Assembly: GCA_900544755.1 (NCBI GenBank)
Contig: UQWQ01000084.1
Coordinates: forward strand, 1 to 8,212
DNA: 8,212 bases
DNA from: an uncultured Collinsella sp.
Lineage (GTDB): Bacteria; Actinomycetota; Coriobacteriia; Coriobacteriales; Coriobacteriaceae
Reading direction: 5' to 3'
The position numbers were made by a program, and so were the translations under genes. A model generated the notes under the pieces. It ran no database searches, was not told the DNA's origin, and worked only from the letters and a program-made list of their open reading frames with translations. Below, piece after piece: positions 1 to 5,799 of the stretch. The first letter of the stretch is position 1. Each line of letters starts with the position of its first letter.

Positions 1-4
1 CATA

Positions 5-33
5 GCAATAAAGAGGGCCGCAAGCGACCCTCT
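5..33 (-). terminator. Rho-independent terminator of the amidohydrolase gene
   Basis: Read on the minus strand, AGAGGG pairs with CCCTCT across a short GC-rich loop (positions 12-33), with two more possible pairs inside after one mismatch. The T-rich run TTTATT follows at 10-5. The hairpin lies about 60 bases past the amidohydrolase stop codon, the expected place for the end of this minus-strand unit. The stem is short, so strength is uncertain. A second small palindrome, ATTGCAT-T-ATGCAAT (36-50), lies between the stop codon and the terminator. Confidence 0.65.
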
Positions 34-91
34 CCATTGCATTATGCAATCAAAAACTGTGTTTTACATCCAGCCATCGACAAACGGTATC

Positions 92-1369
92 TTAGGCGCT
101 GTATTTGTTGGCCTCGCCAAAGGTGCCAGCCTCGACGATCCAGCCGTCCTTCATGATGACGTCCATGTTGTCGGTGTTGAGCACGTGGATGTCGGCGGCG
201 ACGTCACCGTTGACAACCAGCAGGTCGGCGCACTTGCCGGCCTCGATGGAACCGGTCTCGTCCTCGATGTGGCACATCTTGGCACCGTTGAGGGTGGCGC
301 AGGTGATGGTCTCGACCGGAGTGAAGCCGATCTTGTCGACGAACTCGTACATCTCCTCGATGGAGCAGGTGCCGTACGGGGTGACGAAGGAGAAGGAGTC
401 GGAGCCGATCGTCATGACGACGCCGCGCTTCTTGGCCTCGCGCAGGCAGTCGTAGTTGCGCTGCAGCTCCTTCTCGACCAGGGTGCCCTCGTACTTGTCG
501 TGCAGCTCGGGGACGTAGACGGGCGGATAGGTGGCGTACCAGGTGGGCAGGAAGGCGATCGTCGGGGTGAAGAAGGTGCCCTGCTCGGCCATGAGGTCCA
601 TGGTGCGCTCATCGATATCGAAGCCGTGAATCAGCTGCTCGCAGCCAAAGCGAACGGAGTCGTAGGCGGCGGCGTGGTTGTTGTAGCAGTGACTCCACAC
701 GGGGATGCCGACCATCTTTGCCTCTTCGACCACGGCCTGGATCTCCTCGGAGCAATAGTGCTGGTCGCGACCGGAATCCCAACGCCAGATGCCGCCACCG
801 GTAGCCCAGATCTTTATGGCATCGGGGTTCTCGCGCAGGCGACGACGGACGGCCTTGCGCAGATCCCAAGGACCATCGACCTGGTCGCCCCAGGGATGGG
901 ATTCCTTGTTGAGCTCCTGGGTGCAGTGGTGGGAGTCACCGTGGCCGGCAACACGGCAGAAGCCGAGTCCGGTGGCCAGAACGCGCGGGCCCTTGAAGAC
1001 GCCCTTGTCGATGCAGTCGCGAATCTGGATACCAAAGCGGCCGATCTCGCAGACGGTGGTGAGGCCGTGGGTGAGGCAGTCGTAGGCCTGCTTGACGGCG
1101 ACGGCCTGCTTCTCGAGGAGCGGCTGCATGACCCAGTCGGTGTCATCGTCGGTCAGGTTGCCCGAGAAGTGCAGGTGGGTGTCGATCAGGCCGGGAAGGA
1201 CGGTCTTGCCGGTGGCGTCGATAACCTCAACGCCCTCGGGAAGGTCCTGCATAGCACCGGCATACTCGATCTTGCCGTTGTCGTCGACGAGAACGAGGGA
1301 GTTCTCGACCGGCTCGGCACCGGTACCGTCGATGAGCTTACCGCCAACGATTGCGTACTTAGTGGACAT
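92..1369 (-). CDS. Metal-dependent amidohydrolase (imidazolonepropionase / Xaa-Pro dipeptidase-like)
   Basis: This 425-residue protein belongs to the amidohydrolase superfamily, cytoplasmic metal-dependent enzymes that hydrolyse C-N bonds. A small beta-rich N-terminal part (about 1-58) leads to the LPGLIDTHLH motif, giving metal ligands H65 and H67. K186 in the IKIWATGGG segment is the likely bridging carboxylated lysine. H227 (WSH), H248 (LIHGFD) and D324 (IGSD) complete the usual ligand set. The AGHGDSHH stretch (141-148) matches the GHGD motif common in prolidase-like members. The C-terminal GSIEAGKCADLLVV segment (373-386) is the typical return to the N-terminal beta domain. Length is normal for the family. 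The start is set by AAGGAGG at 1380-1374, five bases upstream. It follows the permease gene by 131 bases on the same strand, so the permease probably imports its substrate. The substrate cannot be read from sequence; a cyclic amide, dipeptide or ureido compound would all fit. Confidence 0.9.
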   Translation of the reverse strand: MSTKYAIVGGKLIDGTGAEPVENSLVLVDDNGKIEYAGAMQDLPEGVEVIDATGKTVLPGLIDTHLHFSGNLTDDDTDWVMQPLLEKQAVAVKQAYDCLTHGLTTVCEIGRFGIQIRDCIDKGVFKGPRVLATGLGFCRVAGHGDSHHCTQELNKESHPWGDQVDGPWDLRKAVRRRLRENPDAIKIWATGGGIWRWDSGRDQHYCSEEIQAVVEEAKMVGIPVWSHCYNNHAAAYDSVRFGCEQLIHGFDIDERTMDLMAEQGTFFTPTIAFLPTWYATYPPVYVPELHDKYEGTLVEKELQRNYDCLREAKKRGVVMTIGSDSFSFVTPYGTCSIEEMYEFVDKIGFTPVETITCATLNGAKMCHIEDETGSIEAGKCADLLVVNGDVAADIHVLNTDNMDVIMKDGWIVEAGTFGEANKYSA

Positions 1370-1399
1370 GGTTCCTCCTTATGGATCCATATAGTGGGC

Positions 1400-1423
1400 G
1401 AGGCCATGTTGGGTTATGGCCTC
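1400..1423 (-). promoter_or_regulatory. Hairpin in the leader of the amidohydrolase gene
   Basis: GAGGCCAT (1400-1407) and ATGGCCTC (1416-1423) form a perfect 8-bp stem with an 8-base loop. It starts about 20 bases upstream of the ribosome binding site of the amidohydrolase gene. No T-run follows in the minus direction, so it is not a typical terminator. It may affect transcript processing or stability between the permease and amidohydrolase cistrons. The role is inference. Confidence 0.4.
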
Positions 1424-1451
1424 ACAAAGCTACCCAAGTGGTGCCGGGTTC

Positions 1452-1480
1452 GGTGCGCGGAAGAGAGGGGTCCGCGCACC
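1452..1480 (-). promoter_or_regulatory. Strong intercistronic hairpin after the permease gene
   Basis: GGTGCGCGGA (1452-1461) pairs perfectly with TCCGCGCACC (1471-1480) around a 9-base loop, about 20 bases past the permease stop codon. It has no T-run on either side. It may be a partial or Rho-assisted terminator, or a stability element that gives the permease and amidohydrolase different expression from one transcript. This is inferred from structure and position only. Confidence 0.5.
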
Positions 1481-1500
1481 CGATCCGCCCCGGCTAGGCG

Positions 1501-2952
1501 TTATTTTTTGCGGGAATTGGTGAAGGCCATGAGGGCCAGGCCAACGGCCAGCCAGCCGATCACGATGCTCCACTCCACCATGTTGAGGGAGGCGGGAGAG
1601 AACGGGACCACGAGCAGGCCAATGATGACGGCGCAGGCAGCGACAGCGAGGCTGATGCCAAACTTGCCGCCGGGCACCTCGTAGGGACGAGGCAGGTCGG
1701 GCTCGGTGAAGCGCATGCGCAGGCAAGCGAGGGCGACCATGCCGCAGGAGAAGATGAAGGCGAGAGCCGACACGTTGGTCAGAGGGATGAGCATGTTCTT
1801 GCCCAGGAACGGACCGATGACGGTGATGACGCCCAGAACGGCGCAGGCGAGCTTGGGAGCGCCGGACTTGGGATCGACCTCGGCGAACTTCTCGGGCAGC
1901 TGGCCCTTGCGGCCCATGGCGAGCATGATGCGGCTCGTAGCGCCGTAGAAGGAGTTCATCGGGCCCATGGGTCCAAGCGTGGCGATGACGAGCATGGCCA
2001 GGTACAGGAGCATGTTGATGCCCTTGAGGCAGGCAAGCGCGGGAACCGGGCTCTTAACAAACTCATGCCAGTCGAGGATGGTGCCGAACGAGTAGATGCA
2101 GACCATGTAGAAGCCGCCGGCGGCCAGCAGGGCCAGGGAGATGATCTTGCCGAACTTGTTCCAGTTGAGGCCCTCGGCTGCTTCCTCAGCCTGCTGAGGA
2201 ATGGTATCGAAGCCGGCGTAGAAGAACGGGGTCAAAACCAGGACCGACACGATGCCGGCGAACAGGCTGGTGCCCTCGGTAGCGGGCTTGCCGCCGCCAG
2301 CACCGGTGACCTGGGAGAACACGGGCATGGCGTGTTCCGGCGAACCGGTGAACAGCGAGACGCCCATGGCAAGCAGCATGCCGCAGAGCAGGGCCTTGGT
2401 CAGGAAGGCCTGGAGCTTGGCGGCCGAGCTGGCACCGCGGAAGTTGAGGAAGATGACGTAGGCTGCAAAGCCGAGCGCGATCAACGTCGGGAACAGGTAA
2501 ACGTCGGCGCCCAGGATGGTGTAGAGCTTGACGGCGCGCAGCCACTCAAGGCCGGGCAGGCTGCCGAACATCTCGGACACGAGGGTCGAGATGGCGATGG
2601 CCTCCCACGGGCACAGGATGCCGTTGCCCAGGGCCAGGAGCCAGCCAGTGATGTAGCTCATCGTACGGCCAAAGCTACGATCGACATACTCGACGATGCC
2701 GCCCGAAATGGGGATAGCAGCCGTGAGCTCACCGAAAACAGCTCCGACGGGCACGAGGAAGATCGCGCCCAAGAGGAATGCGATCATAGCGGGAACGGGA
2801 CCGCCGCCCACGACCATCCAGTCGCCGACCTGCAGAACCCAGCCGGTACCGATGATGGCACCGAAACCGATGGTGAAGAAGTTCCAGAGCGAAAGCGTTT
2901 TCTTCATGCCACCGTTACCTTCGACTGCAACTTCTGCGTTCTTGTCCGCCAT
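1501..2952 (-). CDS. APC superfamily amino acid/amine permease
   Basis: This 483-residue integral membrane protein is an amino acid-polyamine-organocation (APC) transporter, which takes up amino acids, amines or related compounds by cation symport or exchange. A polar N-terminus of about 20 residues precedes a first membrane segment carrying the family motif GFGAIIGTG (29-37). About 12 hydrophobic segments follow, roughly at 50-80, 96-125, 153-172, 184-202, 229-250, 268-290, 312-335, 367-390, 392-412, 432-452 and 458-477. GFDTIPQQAEEA (248-259), at the end of the sixth segment, and the loop RIMLAMGRKGQLPEKF (341-356) are typical of the family. Length is normal. The start has AAAGGAGGGG a few bases upstream (2966-2957). 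It is transcribed ahead of the amidohydrolase gene, suggesting a transporter-hydrolase pair. The substrate cannot be assigned. Confidence 0.92.
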   Translation of the reverse strand: MADKNAEVAVEGNGGMKKTLSLWNFFTIGFGAIIGTGWVLQVGDWMVVGGGPVPAMIAFLLGAIFLVPVGAVFGELTAAIPISGGIVEYVDRSFGRTMSYITGWLLALGNGILCPWEAIAISTLVSEMFGSLPGLEWLRAVKLYTILGADVYLFPTLIALGFAAYVIFLNFRGASSAAKLQAFLTKALLCGMLLAMGVSLFTGSPEHAMPVFSQVTGAGGGKPATEGTSLFAGIVSVLVLTPFFYAGFDTIPQQAEEAAEGLNWNKFGKIISLALLAAGGFYMVCIYSFGTILDWHEFVKSPVPALACLKGINMLLYLAMLVIATLGPMGPMNSFYGATSRIMLAMGRKGQLPEKFAEVDPKSGAPKLACAVLGVITVIGPFLGKNMLIPLTNVSALAFIFSCGMVALACLRMRFTEPDLPRPYEVPGGKFGISLAVAACAVIIGLLVVPFSPASLNMVEWSIVIGWLAVGLALMAFTNSRKK

Positions 2953-2972
2953 TGTTCCCCTCCTTTCCTTAT

Positions 2973-2991
2973 TGACGCCTCTTTGGCGTCA
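2973..2991 (-). promoter_or_regulatory. Leader hairpin just upstream of the permease ribosome binding site
   Basis: TGACGCC (2973-2979) and GGCGTCA (2985-2991) form a perfect 7-bp stem with a 5-base loop. It lies about 7 bases upstream of the permease Shine-Dalgarno sequence, so it could influence ribosome access or mRNA stability. It is too simple to match a known riboswitch. Confidence 0.4.
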
Positions 2992-2997
2992 CCCCTT

Positions 2998-3018
2998 GCG
3001 CGGTCTGTTTTGCCGCGC
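2998..3018 (-). promoter_or_regulatory. Second leader hairpin upstream of the permease
   Basis: GCGCGG (2998-3003) pairs with CCGCGC (3013-3018) across a 9-base loop, next to the 2973-2991 hairpin. The pair of stems may be a structured 5' leader for the permease transcript. On the minus strand the loop contains CAAAACAGA and no T-run follows, so this is not a clear terminator. Confidence 0.3.
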
Positions 3019-3148
3019 ACTTTTATTTCGTGGCTTTAAGATACGGCCTCGGCGTCGCGCTACCGCTTATGGCTCGACCGAAGGCAGAACTCGCATATGA
3101 GTGGCGCCGTTTTTGGGACGAACGGCACGGTTTGCCGCTCATTGTTGT

Positions 3149-3165
3149 CGCCCGTCCGACGGGCG
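3149..3165. promoter_or_regulatory. GC-rich dyad in the divergent promoter region
   Basis: CGCCCGTC (3149-3156) and GACGGGCG (3158-3165) are perfect inverted 8-bp arms around a single C. A direct repeat CGCTCATTG flanks the dyad at 3136-3144 and 3168-3176. The symmetry and the position between divergent genes suit a regulator binding site, but no known operator is recognised. Confidence 0.3.
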
Positions 3166-3313
3166 TACGCTCATTGGACGCATATAGAAATGTTTTTGAG
3201 GCCGTGTGTTTTGCGCCTTTCGTACCGTTTACCGAGCTTTTGACGCTCGGACCCATTTGTTGCACATCCTTTTTGTAGGATAGACAGGTTATACATGAGA
3301 CAAGGCGGTACGA

Positions 3314-4348
3314 ATGGCATACGGATACAACGACGGTGATCAACGGCGACAAAGCGTTCGCCTTGCTGGCCGCACCACGCCGATGCCCAGAAGTGCCACG
3401 AGCAGCAATCCGCAACGCCCTCAAGAGCAACCCGGGCCTTCGTCTCGGCAGCAGACAAACAGAACACGGCAGAGCGGCCGTCCGAGCACGGGCACAAGCG
3501 CACAGCAAGATAGCCGCTTGGGCGCGCGCACTCGACAGCGCCAAGCCGAGGTTCCGCAACTGCGCCGCAACGGCGCACGTCAGCCCGGCATCCATATCAA
3601 CCGCTTCTTTTCGCATCCCCAAGGCGGACGCGACGGCAAGCCCTACCGCTCGACATCGTACGTGAATGCCCCCGCCCTGCCGGCTCGTCGGCTTTGCCTC
3701 GCACTGTGCTCTATCCTCATCTGTCTGGTCTTTGTGCTTATGAGCTCCTGTATGTCCCACGGCTCGGCCGGTCTCGAGCCCACCGCCGAGGACAAGCTGC
3801 TCAAGGCCCCCGTCGCGCCCGGTTATTCTTTCGCCTTTTCGACTCCGCGCTCGCAATGGCAAGCCGGCACGATGCCCCATATCTATCAGATCGACCCTGC
3901 GTGGTCGGAGCTGCCCTATGCCGGTGGCACTATTCGCGAAAACGCTTGCGGTCCCACTTGCCTCACCATGGTCTATATCTTTAAGACCGGCCGCACCGAT
4001 ATGACACCGGTCGACATGTGCGCCCTTTCCGAGGCGGGCAACTATGCCCCCACCGGCGCCACCGAATGGTCATTTATGACGCGCGGCGCATGGCAGCTGG
4101 GCCTTAACGGAACGGAGCTTCATAACGATCGCGACTCGATGACTCAGGTGCTGCGTTCGGGAGCGCCCGTCATCGCCGCCGTTCGGCCGGGCACCTTTAC
4201 CAACGTGGGCCACTACATTGTGCTTTACGGTATTGACGACGCCGACCAGATTGAAGTCTTCGATCCCAGCTCGGCCAGCCGCAGCGCCCGACGCTGGGGC
4301 GTCGTAGAGGTCCTCAACGAAGTCGAAGCCATGTGGGCCTACTACTAG
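3314..4348 (+). CDS. Membrane-anchored C39-like cysteine peptidase with basic disordered N-terminus
   Basis: This 344-residue protein has three parts. Residues 1-125 are low in complexity and rich in Arg, Gln, Ser, Pro and Thr, predicted disordered and cytoplasmic under the positive-inside rule. Residues 126-146 form one hydrophobic membrane segment. Residues 185-344 form an extracellular papain-like domain of the C39-like family (Peptidase_C39_2 type). The likely catalytic Cys is C212 in ENACGPTCL, the His is H300 in VGHYIVLYGID, and D317 in FDPSS fits the third position. No ABC transporter domain is attached, so it is not a bacteriocin-exporter C39 peptidase. Such domains act on peptides or cell-wall material, but the substrate here is unknown. 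The start has only a weak AAGGCGG ribosome site. It is a single-gene unit, divergent from the permease and convergent with arcC. Its TAG stop codon lies inside the left arm of the downstream repeat element. Confidence 0.8.
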   Translation: MAYGYNDGDQRRQSVRLAGRTTPMPRSATSSNPQRPQEQPGPSSRQQTNRTRQSGRPSTGTSAQQDSRLGARTRQRQAEVPQLRRNGARQPGIHINRFFSHPQGGRDGKPYRSTSYVNAPALPARRLCLALCSILICLVFVLMSSCMSHGSAGLEPTAEDKLLKAPVAPGYSFAFSTPRSQWQAGTMPHIYQIDPAWSELPYAGGTIRENACGPTCLTMVYIFKTGRTDMTPVDMCALSEAGNYAPTGATEWSFMTRGAWQLGLNGTELHNDRDSMTQVLRSGAPVIAAVRPGTFTNVGHYIVLYGIDDADQIEVFDPSSASRSARRWGVVEVLNEVEAMWAYY

Positions 4349-4400
4349 TCACTGGGGACAGACTTAAATGAGTGGTCTCTGGATGCCCGGAACTGCTGGC

Positions 4401-4450
4401 ACGGAAAGCGCACCCCGCTTTGAAGTTCGATAGCGGGATGCGCTTTCCGT
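4401..4450. repeat. Large hairpin inside the repeat element
   Basis: Positions 4401-4419 pair with 4432-4450 over 19 positions with one mismatch, leaving a 12-base loop. The arms begin ACGGAAAGCGC and end GCGCTTTCCGT. In RNA from one strand the mismatch becomes a G-U pair, so the stem would be continuous. The right arm is also the first copy of the 61/62-bp direct repeat, so the left arm is an inverted fourth copy of its core. Confidence 0.75.
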
Positions 4451-4572
4451 TAGCGGCCTGTTTGGGAAACTGGGGGCCATTTTTCGGGCAAATTCCGGGA
4501 TGTATTTTCCGGTTGAGGGCCCCGGGGAAACTGTGCCCCATTTTGGACGCTCATTGTGAGATGCACTTTCCG
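4435..4572. repeat. Degenerate 61/62-bp direct repeats inside the element
   Basis: The core GATGNNNTTTCCG occurs at 4435-4449, 4497-4511 and 4558-4572, spacings of 62 and 61 bases. A second shared block, GGGAAACTGNGNSCCATTTT, recurs about 60 bases apart near 4464 and 4524. The periods are not multiples of three, so the repeat acts at DNA or RNA level and is not a repeated peptide. The third copy is partial and runs into the right inverted end. Confidence 0.65.
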
Positions 4573-4623
4573 CAGTTGATTGGTGCTACTCATTTAAGTC
4601 TGTCCCCAATGACTACCGATAGC

Positions 4624-4656
4624 AAAAGCCCCGCAGTCGGAGCGGACTGCGGGGCT
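4624..4656 (-). terminator. Rho-independent terminator of arcC
   Basis: AGCCCCGCAGTC (4627-4638) and GACTGCGGGGCT (4645-4656) form a perfect 12-bp GC-rich stem with a 6-base loop. On the minus strand the stem is followed directly by TTTT (4627-4624). It lies about 66 bases past the arcC stop codon, well placed to end that transcript. On the plus strand no T-run follows, so it is directional. Confidence 0.85.
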
Positions 4657-4675
4657 CATGAAGAGAGGCTAGTTT

Positions 4676-4699
4676 GTGGGCGTCTTGCCTGGCGCCCAC
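4676..4699 (-). promoter_or_regulatory. Hairpin between arcC stop codon and its terminator
   Basis: GTGGGCG (4676-4682) pairs with CGCCCAC (4693-4699) across a 10-base loop. It has no T-run and sits between the arcC stop codon and the main terminator. It may protect the 3' end of the transcript. Confidence 0.3.
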
Positions 4700-4721
4700 G
4701 GGAGAGGCAACGGAGTAGGGG

Positions 4722-5684
4722 CTACTCGTGGATGCGGGTGCCGGAGAGGCCGGCCATGGTCTCGGCGGCCTTGTCCAGGGCGCCGATGATGCAGGTGCGG
4801 CCCTTGCGGGAGCGGGCGAACTTGATGGCGGCGCGGACCTTGGGCTCCATGGAACCCTTGCCGAACTGGCCCTCGTCGGCCAGGCGCTCGGCCTCGTCGG
4901 CGGTGAGGTCCTCGAGCTCCTCCTGGTTGGGCTTGCCAAAGTTGATGGCGACATGCTCAACGGCGGTCAGCAGGAACAGGACGTCGGCGTCGCAGTCCTC
5001 GGCCAGCAGCTCGCCGCCCAGATCCTTGTCGATAACGGCGGGAACGCCCTTGTAGCAGCCCTTGTTCTCGTAGTCGCGGACGACGGGGATGCCGCCGCCA
5101 CCGCAGGCGATGACGATGAACTCGTTGTCGAGCAGGTTGAGGATGGAGTCAGCCTCGACGATCTTCTTGGGATCGGGGGAGGCGACGACGCGACGCCAGC
5201 CGCGGCCGGAATCCTCGACGAAGACCTTGGAGGGGTCCTCGGCCATGAACTCCTTGGCCTGCTCCTCGGTGTAGAAGGGGCCGATCGGCTTGGTCGGGTT
5301 CTTGAACGCGGGATCGTCCGGGTCGCACTCGATCTGGGTGACGACGGTGGCGGCGTGCCAACGCTTATAGCGCTTGTGCATCTCGCGGCCGATGCCCTGC
5401 TGCAGGTGGTAGCCGATGTAGCCCTGGGACATGGCGCCGCACTCGGGCAGCGGCATCTCGGGGGTGCCGATGGCGTCGTGGGCAGCGGCGAAGGCGTTCT
5501 GGATCATGCCGACCTGCGGGCCGTTGCCGTGGGTGATGATGATCTCGTTGCCCTGCTCGATGAGGCCGAGGAGCGCGTGGGCGGTGTTGCTCACGGCCTC
5601 GATCTGCTCGACGGGGTTGTTGCCGAGGGCGTTGCCGCCGAGGGCGACGACGATGCGGTCGGGCTTGCCAAGAGGCTTAGACAT
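4722..5684 (-). CDS. arcC: Carbamate kinase
   Basis: This 320-residue protein is carbamate kinase, a cytoplasmic amino acid kinase-fold enzyme that transfers phosphate from carbamoyl phosphate to ADP, yielding ATP, CO2 and ammonia. Family motifs are clear: ALGGNAL (14-20), THGNGPQVG (51-59), VEDSGRGWRRVVASPDP (156-172), IACGGGGIPVV (192-202), DKDLGGELLA (219-228), GKGSMEPKV (275-283) and a C-terminal GTRI (315-318). Length is normal. The reading frame extends 12 codons further upstream, but the start at 5684 is preferred because AAAGGA lies 8 bases ahead and MSKPLGKPDRIVVALGG is the expected N-terminus. No arginine deiminase or ornithine carbamoyltransferase is next to it here. It appears monocistronic, with its own leader dyad and terminator, and is convergent with the peptidase gene. 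It could serve arginine, agmatine, citrulline or ureido-compound catabolism. Confidence 0.95.
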   Translation of the reverse strand: MSKPLGKPDRIVVALGGNALGNNPVEQIEAVSNTAHALLGLIEQGNEIIITHGNGPQVGMIQNAFAAAHDAIGTPEMPLPECGAMSQGYIGYHLQQGIGREMHKRYKRWHAATVVTQIECDPDDPAFKNPTKPIGPFYTEEQAKEFMAEDPSKVFVEDSGRGWRRVVASPDPKKIVEADSILNLLDNEFIVIACGGGGIPVVRDYENKGCYKGVPAVIDKDLGGELLAEDCDADVLFLLTAVEHVAINFGKPNQEELEDLTADEAERLADEGQFGKGSMEPKVRAAIKFARSRKGRTCIIGALDKAAETMAGLSGTRIHE

Positions 5685-5692
5685 TGCTGGAA

Positions 5693-5698
5693 TCCTTT
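5693..5698 (-). promoter_or_regulatory. Ribosome binding site that sets the arcC start
   Basis: AAAGGA on the minus strand lies 8 bases before the ATG at 5684. It falls inside the longer open frame that begins at 5720, which argues that the 12 extra codons are not translated. Confidence 0.75.
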
Positions 5699-5719
5699 CT
5701 GTAAAAGGCCTACAACCCA

Positions 5720-5757
5720 TTAATAACCCGCGTCCGTGCGATACGCGAGTTTATTAA
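5720..5757 (-). promoter_or_regulatory. AT-flanked dyad in the arcC leader
   Basis: TTAATAA at 5720-5726 is inverted as TTATTAA at 5751-5757, and CGCGT/ACGCG (5729-5733 and 5743-5747) continue the symmetry with one bulged base and one mismatch, leaving a 9-base centre. It starts about 36 bases upstream of the arcC start codon. It could be an operator for an arginine- or redox-responsive regulator or a leader hairpin. It does not match the ArgR box that I know. Function is inference. Confidence 0.45.
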
Positions 5758-5770
5758 GGTTTATATTCTC

Positions 5771-5799
5771 TTTATCGCTCATTTTATTCATTTTGAAAA
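5771..5799 (-). promoter_or_regulatory. Possible arcC promoter
   Basis: On the minus strand TTTTCA (5799-5794) is 17 bases from GATAAA (5776-5771); each matches 4 of 6 consensus bases. A TATAAA hexamer also occurs at 5765-5760 but without a good partner. The region is AT-rich compared with the genes. The hexamers are weak, so this is a tentative call. Confidence 0.3.

Larger units (their letters stand above)
2953..3313. other. Divergent intergenic region between permease and peptidase genes
   Basis: This 361-base stretch must hold the promoters of both divergent genes. I could not find a convincing sigma-70 pair for either; TTGCAC near 3260 and TTATAC near 3289 are 23 bases apart, too far for a standard promoter. 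It contains leader hairpins near the permease, a GC-rich dyad at 3149-3165, and CCGAGC/GCTCGG arms (about 3231-3249) flanking a seven-base TTTTGAC loop. A reading frame of 82 codons starts at a GTG at 3030 but lacks a ribosome binding site and resembles nothing I recognise, so I do not call it a gene. Confidence 0.6.
4346..4615. repeat. 270-bp inverted-repeat element (MITE-like, no transposase)
   Basis: The two ends are inverted copies of each other: 4346-4373 and 4588-4615 match over 28 positions with one mismatch. The perfect 21-bp core begins TGGGGACAGACTTAAATG (4353-4373) and its complement lies at 4588-4608. The first three bases of the left arm are the stop codon of the upstream peptidase gene. 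The interior has a 50-base hairpin and degenerate direct repeats listed separately. No transposase is encoded, and no clean target-site duplication is visible. The ends recall GGGGACAG-type termini that I associate with REP/RAYT (Y1 transposase) elements, but that is memory and was not checked. It lies between convergent genes, so it could also work as a two-way terminator. Short reading frames run across it on both strands and are probably not real proteins. Confidence 0.75.

Noticed and set aside
44..1684. Long plus-strand open frame (546 codons) opposite the amidohydrolase and permease ends
   Set aside because: It is the mirror frame of GC-rich genes with strong codon bias. Its translation is Val/Gly/Asp/Leu-rich low-complexity sequence with no family motif, while the minus strand encodes a clear amidohydrolase with metal ligands.
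2953..3030. Riboswitch or T-box in the permease leader
   Set aside because: Only two simple short stems are present. No T-box sequence, specifier loop or known aptamer core is visible.
2065..3039. Plus-strand open frame (324 codons) opposite the permease
   Set aside because: It is an antisense shadow of the permease, very rich in Gly, Glu, Asp and Gln, with no membrane segments or recognisable domain.
3030..3278. Plus-strand frame of 82 codons starting with GTG upstream of the peptidase
   Set aside because: Codon use is partly native-looking, but there is no Shine-Dalgarno sequence, no recognised family, and it occupies the divergent promoter region. It remains a weak possibility only.
4346..4615. 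Complete insertion sequence
   Set aside because: At 270 bases it has no room for a transposase, and neither strand encodes transposase motifs. It can only be a non-autonomous repeat or a structural element.
4728..5723. Long plus-strand open frame (331 codons) opposite carbamate kinase
   Set aside because: It is antisense to arcC, whose motifs are unambiguous. The translation is a repetitive Gly/Val/Asp/Leu-rich shadow with no ribosome site.
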